A stretch of DNA of 64,000 bases, from the NCBI GenBank assembly GCA_029262055.1, contig JAJDAD010000112.1, positions 62,001 through 126,000 on the forward strand. The letters run 5' to 3'. A model generated the notes under the pieces. That model did not search any database, had not been told where the DNA came from, and saw only the letters and a list, made by a program, of their open reading frames with translations. Made by a program: the position numbers and the translations under genes. This document shows positions 54,345-62,951 of the stretch, one piece after another. Positions within the stretch are counted from its first letter, which is position 1. Each line of letters begins with the position of its first letter. This stretch comes from Candidatus Zhuqueibacterota bacterium (lineage in GTDB: Bacteria; Zhuqueibacterota; Zhuqueibacteria; Oceanimicrobiales; Oceanimicrobiaceae).

Positions 54345-54980
54345 CTAAAAGGTTGTAAGCGAGTCGTTTCGCAGTTTGTGCCAACCCGTCTCGCCCGGGT
54401 AGGGTGCGGAGCAGAGAACGGACTCGTTTGCCGACTGTTTGTAGTGCAGCGTAAAATACTCCGGGTCTTCATTAAATAATGAAGCCACGCAGGCGCCTTC
54501 CTTATCAGCGACAATAATGTTGGAGGCGCGTACAAAGTGTGTTTGCTTTTTGAGAATGCGGATTGCGGTCGCAAGTGTTTCTGACATTTGTCTGCGCGGC
54601 AAACGCAGCAACAGATTGAAGATTTTCTCAGCCCCGGTTTTCCCTTCCTGTTTTATTCTAACACCGCGCAATTCGCCGTTAAAGGCAAAGACATAGCCTT
54701 TGCCATAGAACGGCATGTTGTTTTCGATGGCAATGCCCTTGTTTTCAAAGGCGCTGCGCACGTGAGCCAGCAGGCGCGTGGTCGGTGGGAATTGCGTCAA
54801 ATCATCCTGCCAGATCGGTTTGATGTTCCTGTACAAAGTCCACTCGCCATTCTGCAAGTAGGCGCAGCCCCAGCCGTGGCCCTGATACTCCTTGCTGGCT
54901 TGGGCGACTCGTGCAAAAGAACGTAGATGTGGCCGGATGTCGAATTCCTGCTCCGTTTTTACGAATAGCAATCTACACAT
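54345..54980 (-). CDS. class-II glutamine amidotransferase/gamma-glutamyl hydrolase-like protein in the LysW operon
   Basis: 211 residues of the Ntn-type GATase-II fold. Cys2 right after Met (MCRLLFVKTE) is the expected nucleophile and fixes the start, which overlaps the upstream ligase gene by 22 bases. Other family-like blocks are GHGWGCAYLQNGEWTLYRN, LLAHVRSAFENKG, NNMPFYGKGYVFAFNGELRG and ASNIIVADKEG. The closest family style is EgtC/Dug3, enzymes that cleave gamma-glutamyl amide bonds. No synthase domain is attached. Its place between a LysX-type ligase and LysZ suggests release of product from LysW, a job usually done by LysK, which is not in the window. That role is inference. Confidence 0.8.
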   Translation of the reverse strand: MCRLLFVKTEQEFDIRPHLRSFARVAQASKEYQGHGWGCAYLQNGEWTLYRNIKPIWQDDLTQFPPTTRLLAHVRSAFENKGIAIENNMPFYGKGYVFAFNGELRGVRIKQEGKTGAEKIFNLLLRLPRRQMSETLATAIRILKKQTHFVRASNIIVADKEGACVASLFNEDPEYFTLHYKQSANESVLCSAPYPGETGWHKLRNDSLTTF

Positions 54981-55846
54981 ACTGCCTCTGGTTGAGTGGC
55001 CGATTGGGCCGCTGCTTGCGCCACAAAGTCAATGATGTGGCCCGGGATGTCGCAGCCGGTGGCGGCGAATATGCTCTTAAACTCCATGGTGTGGTTCACT
55101 TCGTTAACCATGATCCCATCCGCAGTTTCGAACAGATCGATGCCGACGATAGCGCCGTTTACCGCTCCCGCTGCCTGTAGCGATATTTCCCTGATTTCCG
55201 GAGAAATCGGACAGGAAGTCGATCTGCCGCCACGCGCAGCGTTGGTAATCCAATGCTCAGATTCGCGGTAGGACGCAGCCAGACATTCCGAGCCAACCAC
55301 AAGGCTGCGGATGTCGCGCCCCTTCTTCTCTACATATTTTTGAATATAGTAAATCGTGTGGTTGTAGCTGCCGAGCACTTTGCGGTGCTCCAGGATGGTA
55401 AGCGCCGTCTCGCGATCGTTGATTTTTGACAGCAAGCGGCCCCACGAACCAACTGCCGGTTTGAGGACGACCGGGAAGCCCATTTCTTCCATGGCCCGCA
55501 GAGCAGCCTTCTCAGAAAATGCCACGCGGACCTCCGGCTGTGGCACTGCGTGGGTGCGCAGTGCGATGGAGGTCGCGAGTTTGTCACCGCAAATATCCAC
55601 TGTTGTAGCGGAGTTGATACATTTGACGCCGTAGCTTTCGAACAACTTGATCGCGTTCAGTGCGCGTGAGTGATTGATGCTGCGATTCAAAACCACGTCG
55701 AGATCGAACGTGTGATTGTTCACGTCAAAATGCAGCGCACGATCGTCTATTTGCACCAGCTCAATATCGGGGCGAGATTGAAAGGCACGCAGCAAGAACT
55801 TTTCTTCGGGCCGAATCAACGAATGCAGAAATCCTACTCTCATCAT
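54959..55846 (-). CDS. LysX/ArgX-type ATP-grasp ligase (paralog 1)
   Basis: About 295 residues, RimK-related. ATP-grasp blocks: [40 protein letters not shown] and a metal-binding EVNHTMEFKS. It joins the alpha-amino group of aminoadipate or glutamate to the C-terminal Glu side chain of LysW. The ATG at 55846 (or 55843) follows the lysY stop by 25 bases. It differs from the second paralog in the substrate region: HWITNAARGGRSTS here against [14 protein letters not shown]. Which is LysX and which ArgX cannot be decided from this. Confidence 0.85.
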   Translation of the reverse strand: MMRVGFLHSLIRPEEKFLLRAFQSRPDIELVQIDDRALHFDVNNHTFDLDVVLNRSINHSRALNAIKLFESYGVKCINSATTVDICGDKLATSIALRTHAVPQPEVRVAFSEKAALRAMEEMGFPVVLKPAVGSWGRLLSKINDRETALTILEHRKVLGSYNHTIYYIQKYVEKKGRDIRSLVVGSECLAASYRESEHWITNAARGGRSTSCPISPEIREISLQAAGAVNGAIVGIDLFETADGIMVNEVNHTMEFKSIFAATGCDIPGHIIDFVAQAAAQSATQPEAVCVDCYS

Positions 55847-55871
55847 TTTCTGGTTTCCTAAAAGGCCGACC

Positions 55872-56918
55872 CTAGACCGGGTGCAATCCGGGAAATTGCA
55901 GGGCGGTTGTTTCTTCAAAACCGTTCATTATGTTAAAGGCCTGCACAGCCTGTCCGGCTGCGCCTTTCATCAGGTTGTCGATTGCGCTGATGACCACCAG
56001 CCGGTCAGACTCGGGATCTTTCTCAAAGCCGATGTCACAATAGTTTGTTCCGCTCAGGATTTTGGGCTCGGGATAGCGATAGACACCGGTTTTTTCTTTC
56101 ACGATGCGGATGAAAGGTTCGGCGCCGTACTCAGCGCGCAGCAGCTTCCAAATGTCCTTTTCTTCCAGGCTTTCGTTGAGAAAGAGGTGGCAGGTGGCCA
56201 GAGCGCCGCGGACAATTCCGAGCGCGGTGGCCGAGAAGTGGATTTGGGCGGGTTGGCCAAAACTGAGTTCCTGGATCACTTCCGCGACGTGCCGGTGCCG
56301 GGTCGGTTTGTAAGAGCGAACCGTGTCACTGCGTTCGGGATGGTGGGAAGCATCGGACGGAGAGTTACCGCCTTCGCTGGAGCCGCCTTTGACTTCAACG
56401 ACGGTCTTGTGCAAATCCACCAGCCGGTTTTTGAAAAATGGATAGAGGCCGAGTATGGTGGCTGTGGCATTGCAGCCCGCGCTCGAAACGTATTTTGCCG
56501 AACGCATCTGTGCGCGGTGCAGCTCGGGAATGCCGTAAACGAAATCAGCCAGCCGGTCGGGCAATGTGTGCGGGCGCCCGTACCAGCGTTCGTACTCGGC
56601 CAGGCTGTTCAGTCTGAAATCGCCACTCAGGTCGATTATTTTGCCGGCCTTCTGCATCATCTCCGGCATAGCGGCCATGGATTTTCCGTGCGGCAGGCAA
56701 AGAAAAATGACATCGCTAGCGCCCAGCTCGGCCAGGAGACTGAACTTTAGCGATGTGATCTTGCGCAGGTTGGGATGGATCTTGAAAACGGATTTTCCAG
56801 CAAACCGCTCTGACGTAACCTGCCCTAGTTCCACATTTGGGTGGAAGAGCAGCAGGCGCAGAACTTCTCCACCTGTGTAACCGGAGCCGCCGACAATGGA
56901 TACTTTGAGTTTAGACAT
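55872..56918 (-). CDS. lysY: [LysW]-aminoadipyl/glutamyl-phosphate reductase
   Basis: 348 residues of the ArgC/LysY family: Rossmann motif [22 protein letters not shown], the catalytic Cys in [38 protein letters not shown] (the LysY-type loop) and a C-terminal [17 protein letters not shown]. It reduces the carrier-bound acyl phosphate to the semialdehyde with NADPH. The ATG at 56918 has GAGAGGA upstream and overlaps the upstream ligase gene by eight bases. Confidence 0.92.
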   Translation of the reverse strand: MSKLKVSIVGGSGYTGGEVLRLLLFHPNVELGQVTSERFAGKSVFKIHPNLRKITSLKFSLLAELGASDVIFLCLPHGKSMAAMPEMMQKAGKIIDLSGDFRLNSLAEYERWYGRPHTLPDRLADFVYGIPELHRAQMRSAKYVSSAGCNATATILGLYPFFKNRLVDLHKTVVEVKGGSSEGGNSPSDASHHPERSDTVRSYKPTRHRHVAEVIQELSFGQPAQIHFSATALGIVRGALATCHLFLNESLEEKDIWKLLRAEYGAEPFIRIVKEKTGVYRYPEPKILSGTNYCDIGFEKDPESDRLVVISAIDNLMKGAAGQAVQAFNIMNGFEETTALQFPGLHPV

Positions 56919-57765
56919 GGCGTGTTCCTCTCGCGACTGCGACTGCGTAATCCACAATCAGGCCGGGAATGTTCACTCCCGTGGTCTCGACGCTGTTCTT
57001 GAATTCCATAGTGTAGTTCACTTCGTTGACCAGCAGTCCGTTATCTGTTTCAAACAGATCGACGGCAACAATGCCTCCGCCGACTGCCTTTGCCGCGGCC
57101 ATGGACAGGCGCTGTATTTCATCAGTCACCTCGCATTTGCTGGCGACTGCGCCTCTGGCGGTGTTGGTAATCCAGTGGTCTGACGTGCGGTAGACCGCTG
57201 CCACGCACTCGTCGCCGATAACGAAGCTGCGAATGTCACGGTCTCGCTTTTCGATATATTCCTGAATGTAGAAGATGGAGTGGTGATAGGTGCCCAGAAC
57301 AGTTTTGTGCTCGAGGATGGACTCGGCAGCGTCGCGGTCGTTCACCTTTGACAACAAGCGCCCCCAGGATCCGACTGCCGGCTTGAGGACGACAGGGTAA
57401 CCCATTTCCTCGATGGCCTGCAGGGCGGATGCTTCGGTGAAGGCTACCTTTACGCGCGGCTGGGGAATGCCGGCTTTCTGCAGGGCGTCGGAGGTGAGCA
57501 GTTTGTCGCCACAGACCAGCGCCACCTGCGATTCGTTGATGCACTTGACGCCGGCGCTCTCAAACAGCTTGAGGGCATGCAGTGCGCGCGAGTGGTTGAT
57601 GCTGCGCTCCAGAACAACGTCGAAGCCAAGCCTCTTGGTACCGATGTCAAACGTCAGTTTGCGATCGTCTATCCGGACCACTTCCAGGTTGCGGCGACTG
57701 CCGCATGCTTCCAGCAACAGCTTTTCGTCTTTGCGCAATAACGAATGTAAGAAACCGATTTTCAT
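56911..57765 (-). CDS. lysX: LysX/ArgX-type ATP-grasp ligase (paralog 2)
   Basis: 284 residues, clearly related to the ligase at 54959-55846 ([60 protein letters not shown]). It is the first enzyme gene after lysW and directly precedes lysY. Two such ligases in one operon fit separate charging of aminoadipate and glutamate onto LysW, with the later enzymes shared. The assignment of the two substrates is not possible by eye. Confidence 0.87.
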   Translation of the reverse strand: MKIGFLHSLLRKDEKLLLEACGSRRNLEVVRIDDRKLTFDIGTKRLGFDVVLERSINHSRALHALKLFESAGVKCINESQVALVCGDKLLTSDALQKAGIPQPRVKVAFTEASALQAIEEMGYPVVLKPAVGSWGRLLSKVNDRDAAESILEHKTVLGTYHHSIFYIQEYIEKRDRDIRSFVIGDECVAAVYRTSDHWITNTARGAVASKCEVTDEIQRLSMAAAKAVGGGIVAVDLFETDNGLLVNEVNYTMEFKNSVETTGVNIPGLIVDYAVAVARGTRHV

Positions 57766-57853
57766 GCCATGTTTTCCAAAGGATTATTGGGGCCGTTCAA
57801 TTGGTTTGGGCGATCTTTTCAAAGCATGGGAAGGGAAGAATCCCCAGTCCAGT

Positions 57854-58027
57854 TTATTCGCCCCAGTCTTCCTCTTCCTGCGGCGCCTCTGCCAGCTTGA
57901 TCGGGTTGAGGTTGGTAACCTCGAGTTCGGTGCCGCAATCCTGGCACTCGATCAGCTCACCCTGGATTGTGTCATTGGCCAAACTTACGTCTCCGCCGCA
58001 GATGGGGCATTCGATGGTCTTGCTCAT
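57854..58027 (-). CDS. lysW: amino-group carrier protein LysW
   Basis: 57 residues. A zinc finger of two CxxC pairs (ECPICGG and ECQDCGT), a short acidic body, and the hallmark C-terminal EDWGE whose last Glu is the attachment site. It shields the alpha-amino group of intermediates in lysine or arginine synthesis and guides them between enzymes. AAGGAG lies before the ATG at 58027. It is first in the operon and 88 bases ahead of the ligase gene. Confidence 0.95.
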   Translation of the reverse strand: MSKTIECPICGGDVSLANDTIQGELIECQDCGTELEVTNLNPIKLAEAPQEEEDWGE

Positions 58028-58308
58028 TTTTCACTCCTTTCTGTGTGTGAATTGTGTTTTTATGCAAAAAAAAAGCCTTTCCAAAGTACATTTGGAAAGG
58101 CTTAGTATTTGCGTGGTTCTGATTTTCTAAATACGGGTGCTTATACCTTTCCCAATGAGGCTACGTTTACCTGCCGGCCTAGGAAGATGGTTCTTCCTGC
58201 CAACGAGGTTGCTGGGCCTTACGTTGTAGCTCTTTGGGGAAACTCGGTTCATGTTTTCGTCGATTTTGGAAAGTTCCGTTGCTTTTCTATTCAGCCTGCA
58301 CGACAATT
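58028..58308 (-). promoter_or_regulatory. structured 5' leader of the LysW operon with possible antiterminator
   Basis: About 280 bases between the predicted transcription start and lysW. Besides the terminator, the RNA contains TTGGGAAAGG (58155-58146), which can pair with CCTTTCC in the terminator's left arm and would block it. It also contains TTTCCCCAA (58242-58234), which can pair with TTGGGAAA and would free the terminator. A 7-bp hairpin (AGGAAGA/TCTTCCT) lies between them near 58180-58197. This is a switch-like layout. I could not match it to a known riboswitch class. Confidence 0.55.
58066..58103 (-). terminator. intrinsic terminator inside the LysW operon leader
   Basis: On the minus strand AAGCCTTTCCAAA, a five-base loop, TTTGGAAAGGCTT (13 perfect pairs), then nine T (58074-58066). 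It ends 39 bases before lysW. No minus-strand gene lies upstream before glnA, so it can only act on the lysW transcript, as an attenuator. Confidence 0.85.
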
Positions 58309-58315
58309 GACCGAA

Positions 58316-58344
58316 AAAGTAAAGAACGTTACAAACAATGTCAA
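58316..58344 (-). promoter_or_regulatory. candidate promoter of the LysW operon
   Basis: Minus strand TTGACA (58344-58339), 17 bases, TACTTT (58321-58316). The -35 is perfect and the -10 weak. Placement gives a leader of about 280 bases. Confidence 0.5.
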
Positions 58345-58496
58345 GGGATTCGTTATATTTCTTTCATCACCAGAGGTGATGTCGTATTGTTTAGGTTATT
58401 TCGTGTAGTTTCCTCAAATTTGATTGAATGTATGTATAATATGCTTAATTTGTTTAAGTGTATAAAGCATATTTGTTAAATAAATTAAAAAAGAAC

Positions 58497-58526
58497 TTGA
58501 CATTCTAAGGGAAAGAAGTCTATATT
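58497..58526 (+). promoter_or_regulatory. promoter of glnA
   Basis: TTGACA (58497-58502), 18 bases, TATATT (58521-58526), in an AT-rich setting about 58 bases before the glnA ATG. It closely resembles the BCAA operon promoter (shared CTTGACATTC and TATATTCG). Confidence 0.7.
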
Positions 58527-58583
58527 CGCCCTTTGCTGGATAGCTCAGAATACTTGAACGAAACTTAGAGAGGAGTCGATTTG

Positions 58584-60002
58584 ATGGCGAAGTCATTTGC
58601 TGATGTTAAGAAATTTGCGGAAGATAACAACGCCAGGATTCTGGACCTGAAGTTCATGGATTTTCCTGGAATGTGGCAGCACTTTTCCACTCCCATTTCC
58701 ACTTTTACCGAAGACCTTCTCGAAGAGGGTTTCGGTTTTGACGGGTCGAGCATCCGTGGCTGGCAGGCAATCAATGAAAGTGACATGTTGGTTATTCCTG
58801 ACCTGAGTACGGCCGTCATCGATCCTTTCATGAAACCGGCAACTTTGAGTCTGATCTGTGATGTATATGATCCCCTCACCAAACAACAGTATTCGAGGTG
58901 CCCGCGCAGTATCGCGCAGAAGGCGGAAGCGTATGTCCGGACCACGGGTTTGGCAGATGTGGCCCTTTTCGGACCTGAGGCTGAGTTTTTCATTTTTGAT
59001 GATGTACGTTTCGATCAAAATGAGCACAGCGGTTATTACTTCCTTGATTCAGTGGAAGGGTGTTGGAATTCCGGTAGGGACGAATCTCCGAACCTGGGCT
59101 ACAAGCCGCGCTACAAGGAAGGCTATTTCCCGGTGCCGCCATCAGATGCTTTTCACGATATGCGCAGTGAGATGATCCTGACTATGGCAGATTGTGGGCT
59201 TGAAGTTGAGTGCCATCATCACGAGGTAGCCACAGGCGGTCAGGCTGAGATTGATTTGAGATTCGGCCGGTTGGTAAAAACTGCGGACAATCTTCTCCTT
59301 TATAAGTACATTGTAAAAAACACGGCCCGTAAGTATGGCAAAACCGTGACTTTCATGCCTAAGCCGCTGTTTAACGATAATGGGTCAGGCATGCATGTGC
59401 ATCAGAGTTTGTGGCGAGAGGGTCAACCATTGTTTGCCGGATCCGGCTACGCAGGACTGAGCGAGATGGCTCTATTCTACACCGGCGGTCTTCTCAAGCA
59501 CGCCCGGGCGCTGGTCGCTTTGACCAACCCAACGACCAATTCTTTCAAACGCCTTGTGCCGGGTTATGAAGCACCGGTTAATCTTGCGTACTCCAGACGC
59601 AACCGCAGCGCTGCTTGCCGTATACCCATGTACTCTGACAGCCCTAAATCCAAACGTATTGAGTTTAGATGTCCGGACCCGAGCTGTAATCCTTATCTCG
59701 CGTTCAGTGCCATGCTTATGGCCGGGTTGGACGGGATTACTAATAAGATTCATCCCGGTGAGCCTCTGGACAAGGATATTTACGATTTGTCGCCCGAGGA
59801 GCTTGCGGATGTGCCGTCAACGCCTGCGTCGCTCTCAGATGCGCTCGACGCCCTGGAGGCGGACCATGAATTCCTCCTTAGGGGTGATGTCTTTACTGAA
59901 GATGTGATAGACACGTGGATCTCTTACAAACGTGAAAATGAAGTCGATGCTCTCCGTTTGCGGCCGCATCCGTATGAGTTTGCGCTCTATTATGATGTTT
60001 AA
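58584..60002 (+). CDS. glnA: glutamine synthetase type I
   Basis: 472 residues, GSI length. Motifs: the [12 protein letters not shown]-type N-domain (here [17 protein letters not shown]), AEFFIFDDV, the ATP and metal site [41 protein letters not shown], and the adenylylation region [15 protein letters not shown] with Tyr. It makes glutamine from glutamate and ammonia. The ATG at 58584 has GGAG eight bases upstream. It is divergent from the LysW operon. Adenylylation control is possible, but no glnE is in view. Confidence 0.97.
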   Translation: MAKSFADVKKFAEDNNARILDLKFMDFPGMWQHFSTPISTFTEDLLEEGFGFDGSSIRGWQAINESDMLVIPDLSTAVIDPFMKPATLSLICDVYDPLTKQQYSRCPRSIAQKAEAYVRTTGLADVALFGPEAEFFIFDDVRFDQNEHSGYYFLDSVEGCWNSGRDESPNLGYKPRYKEGYFPVPPSDAFHDMRSEMILTMADCGLEVECHHHEVATGGQAEIDLRFGRLVKTADNLLLYKYIVKNTARKYGKTVTFMPKPLFNDNGSGMHVHQSLWREGQPLFAGSGYAGLSEMALFYTGGLLKHARALVALTNPTTNSFKRLVPGYEAPVNLAYSRRNRSAACRIPMYSDSPKSKRIEFRCPDPSCNPYLAFSAMLMAGLDGITNKIHPGEPLDKDIYDLSPEELADVPSTPASLSDALDALEADHEFLLRGDVFTEDVIDTWISYKRENEVDALRLRPHPYEFALYYDV

Positions 60003-60046
60003 TCCTGCGGTACTCTGAACTTTCGTTCCGCCGGTTTTAGGCATTC

Positions 60047-60080
60047 AAGCCCGTCGTGCAATCTGTCGACGGGCTTTTTT
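60047..60080 (+). terminator. intrinsic terminator of glnA
   Basis: AAGCCCGTCG (60047-60056) and CGACGGGCTT (60067-60076) form a 10-bp stem with a 10-base loop, followed by T to 60080. It lies 45 bases after the stop. Confidence 0.9.
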
Positions 60081-60094
60081 GTCAATAAGGAGCG

Positions 60095-60832
60095 CTAGGG
60101 GTTGGAGCTTCCAGGTCGTCTACGAGTTGTCAAATCCGGTGTGCTTAAGTAGAGGAAGCAGGCGGCTGATATGCCGGCCGAGCCAAAGATCATGCACATG
60201 ACCATGATCTGGTAGCGCACCGCAATCAAAGGAGAAATGCCGGAGAGAATCTGTCCGGTCATCATGCCGGGCAGGGAAACCAGGCCAACCGCAAACAGGG
60301 AATTCGTAATCGGAATAAGAGATGCGCGCAAAGCAATCGCGCGTGCCTCAGTGTAGATGACGCCGCGCGCGGTTTCCGCGCTTAACCTTTCCGCCGCAAG
60401 ACTGACACTGTTCATGGCGTTCGCGAATATCATGCCGGTAAGTGGAATGAAATACCGTGGCCAGTACCAGGGCTGCAACTCCAGGACACCCTGCGTGATG
60501 AGCAGCAGAGTGGCGCCGCCACCGGCGGCTATGGCCAACAGCGCTTTGCCGTAGAGTTGTTTTCTTTTGCCCGCGATTGAACGCAGTGAGATCCAGGCGG
60601 CTGAAAAGAGCATCACTGACATGACGCCTGTGACCACCCAGGGACTGTCCGATTGAAAAATGTATGTCAGGCAGTAGCCGATGAGCAGCAGTTGCACGAG
60701 CATGCGCAGGACCGCGTACAGCGAGTTGCCGAAATCCAACGACCATTTGTATAGAATGCCTACTACCAGCATGACCGGGACAAACGCCATCGCCAGGTTG
60801 GCAAACGGAATCATCTGAATCGAATTGTTCAT
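60095..60832 (-). CDS. FetB/UPF0014-family ABC transporter permease
   Basis: 245 residues with about six to seven membrane segments and the family signatures FIPLTGMIFANAMNSVSLAAERL and LPGMMTGQILSGISPL.AVRYQI. FetB with the ATPase FetA exports iron in E. coli. No FetA-like ATPase is adjacent, so the partner must be elsewhere. It is convergent with glnA across the shared terminator region. Confidence 0.85.
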   Translation of the reverse strand: MNNSIQMIPFANLAMAFVPVMLVVGILYKWSLDFGNSLYAVLRMLVQLLLIGYCLTYIFQSDSPWVVTGVMSVMLFSAAWISLRSIAGKRKQLYGKALLAIAAGGGATLLLITQGVLELQPWYWPRYFIPLTGMIFANAMNSVSLAAERLSAETARGVIYTEARAIALRASLIPITNSLFAVGLVSLPGMMTGQILSGISPLIAVRYQIMVMCMIFGSAGISAACFLYLSTPDLTTRRRPGSSNP

Positions 60833-60962
60833 AGTGGCTGAGTCCTCGCTAAATTGTTTTGCCCGCCCGCGAATCCATGTGGAACCTGTTCCTTCTAACG
60901 TGGTTTATCCTTTATGCTCCAAGCCAGGCCAGTCCCATCACTAAGGAAAGCAGAGGTCCTAT

Positions 60963-61220
60963 ATGCCCAAAGATCCTGATCTTACTCATGCTTGGAAAGT
61001 GGTACACACGTTCGACGGACCTGTTTATGCCGAAATGGCTGAGGCCGCTGTTCGCGAAGCAGGCATTCCATGTCTCCTGAAAAAAAACTTCTTCAACTCC
61101 GCTTACGGAGTACAAGGTACGGATGGAATGGGGCTGAGGTCGCAACTGCTGGTGCCGGCGGACCGCGAGGAAGAAGCACGCGACCTTATTGCCGGCATGA
61201 CGAGCGACTTTTCGGAATAG
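60963..61220 (+). CDS. DUF2007-domain protein
   Basis: 85 residues: WKVVHTFDGPVYAEMAEAAV then LREAGIPCLLKKN-type core and LLVPADREEEARDLI at the end, the alpha-beta pattern of DUF2007 (putative signal-transducing protein, GlnB-like fold). AGAGG lies before the ATG. It stands alone between FetB and DUF3047. Function is unknown. Confidence 0.75.
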   Translation: MPKDPDLTHAWKVVHTFDGPVYAEMAEAAVREAGIPCLLKKNFFNSAYGVQGTDGMGLRSQLLVPADREEEARDLIAGMTSDFSE

Positions 61221-61439
61221 CGGCGGGCCGCCGTCGTTGGCGGGCGGCTTCATCGAGCAAGAGGCACGCGGCGTGTGTCAATGAGAGAGAAGTGGCGCTA
61301 CCGGGCGCCATCGCTCGAACTGGGCGTTGGCTTTGATAAGGATTAAGTCGATGTGACGACCGCGGGCCTGCAGGGCGGACAGGACGGACTGTTTTCCTTC
61401 CAGGTGCAATTGTGTAGCGCGGTTTGCCTATTCCTGCGG

Positions 61440-62159
61440 TTACAGCTTTATCCTGTTCTTTCTCTTGGCCGCATCTGTAGCCGGGTCGCTGACTTCTATG
61501 CTGATATCGTCGAACCAGGCATCTGCGACCTGGTTGGTATTGTCCGTATCCACCATGACCGCCACAGCGCTGACCATTTCCGGGTGCTTGTTGAATGCTT
61601 TGCGGTAGTCAGCGACAAAGTTGCGTTCCTCCCGTATCCATTCGTTGCGGTTTTCTTTGCCGCTCTGGATCACAATGGTTCGAACGTGGGCGGCATACGG
61701 ATTCTTGTAGCTGGCGCCCACTTCTTTGTTTGCAGCCCAAACATAGCAAATGGCGCGGGTCTTCCAACTCACAAAATGTGGTCCGAATACCACGTAGACG
61801 CGCGCCACATAGTCGTCTCCGCCCTTGGTGTCTTCCGCGGTATCTTTGGATAGAGGTTGATCGATTTTCCAGCGCCAACGTAACTTTCCGGTTTGGCCGG
61901 GCCGGATATCAAGCAGGCGCCAAAGCCCGGAAGCTGCGTCAATGCTGGTGGCTTTCAGGACGCGATTGCTATCGTCTTCGGTCTTAACCTGATATTTGGT
62001 GGGCTTCACCGCCAGCTTTCGCTCGACCCAGTCATTTTGCCAATCCTCTTTGAAATCACCAAGCAGGACCGAGGTTTTTGTTTGCGCCACGACGCCGCTT
62101 AACGTGAAGAACTGAATCGCTGCAAAAGTTACGCTTAGGTATATCAGAATTTGTCGCAT
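61440..62159 (-). CDS. secreted DUF3047 protein
   Basis: About 239 residues: signal peptide (about 1-26, ending VVAQ) and a DUF3047 beta-sandwich with LLDIRPGQTGKLRWRWKIDQ, DDYVARVYVVFG, AICYVWAANKEVG and VADAWFDDISIEV. Such proteins resemble carbohydrate-binding folds, but no function is established. The ATG at 62159 follows a TTG in frame. It lies 75 bases after pdxH on the same strand. Confidence 0.8.
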   Translation of the reverse strand: MRQILIYLSVTFAAIQFFTLSGVVAQTKTSVLLGDFKEDWQNDWVERKLAVKPTKYQVKTEDDSNRVLKATSIDAASGLWRLLDIRPGQTGKLRWRWKIDQPLSKDTAEDTKGGDDYVARVYVVFGPHFVSWKTRAICYVWAANKEVGASYKNPYAAHVRTIVIQSGKENRNEWIREERNFVADYRKAFNKHPEMVSAVAVMVDTDNTNQVADAWFDDISIEVSDPATDAAKRKNRIKL

Positions 62160-62234
62160 CAAAAAGACCTTTCTATTTAAAAAAAAGTGGCGTGCGGGAT
62201 GGGATGGCGGTCAGGAATGCCGGACACGCAGACC

Positions 62235-62819
62235 TTACGGATAAAGTAAGCTTTTTTGCCAGCCTGCTTCGGTTTTGATAAACAGCTCGCGGTCGTGCAA
62301 ACGATCGTCACGATTGCTCCAGAATTCTATTCGTTCCGGGACCAGCCGGAATCCGGACCAGAACTCCGGACGCGAGACTTGCTCACTTCCGAATCTGCGA
62401 GAAGTTTCCTCAAATTTTGTTTCCAGGGTTTTTCTTTCCGGCAGATGCTCGCTTTGCTGCGAAGCCCAGGCGCCAATTTGGCTACCGCGCGGCCTGGTCG
62501 CAAAGTAGGCGTCGGCCTCCGTGGGCGAAACCGGCTGCACCGAGCCCTCAACTCTCACTTGTTTTTTTAGTTGCTGCCAGTAGAAACAAAGCGCGGCTTG
62601 CGGGTTCTGTCTCAGCTCCACCGCCTTCTGGCTTTCGAGGTTGGTGTAAACAACGTAACCTTGCTCATCGAATCCTTTTAATAAAACGACCCGGGCCGAT
62701 GGCCTGCCGTCGGCGGTCGCGGTCGCCAGGACACATGCGCTGGCTTCAGGAGGTCCGTCCCGCAGGACGGTTTCGAACAGGGCGCCGAATTTTTTGATGG
62801 GGTCGAGTTGGCCTTGCAT
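62235..62819 (-). CDS. pdxH: pyridoxamine 5'-phosphate oxidase
   Basis: 194 residues. FMN-binding split-barrel motifs of PdxH: ATADGRPSARVVLLKGFDEQGYVVYTN split by short turns, ALCFYWQQLKKQVRVEG, YFATRPRGSQIGAWAS, and the C-terminal RLVPERIEFWSNRDDRLHDR with the PLP-binding RxH pattern. It oxidises pyridoxine or pyridoxamine phosphate to PLP, the cofactor of LysJ and ThrC in this window. The start ATG is at 62819. Confidence 0.95.
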   Translation of the reverse strand: MQGQLDPIKKFGALFETVLRDGPPEASACVLATATADGRPSARVVLLKGFDEQGYVVYTNLESQKAVELRQNPQAALCFYWQQLKKQVRVEGSVQPVSPTEADAYFATRPRGSQIGAWASQQSEHLPERKTLETKFEETSRRFGSEQVSRPEFWSGFRLVPERIEFWSNRDDRLHDRELFIKTEAGWQKSLLYP

Positions 62820-62951
62820 AATCCTGAGCGGTCGTTCATTTCAAAAATGAAGGGGAATGTACGAATTTCAGGCGGGTGATGCAACTGATTTGGGGCAGCT
62901 ATTTGCGGAAGGAGGACAGGCAGCTGTTGGGACAACCCGGCACTTTCGTGT

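Noticed and set aside
58028-58308. Known riboswitch (lysine, c-di-GMP-I, glutamine) in the lysW leader
   Set aside because: Some strings recall c-di-GMP-I and other classes, but conserved core sequences do not line up on either strand.
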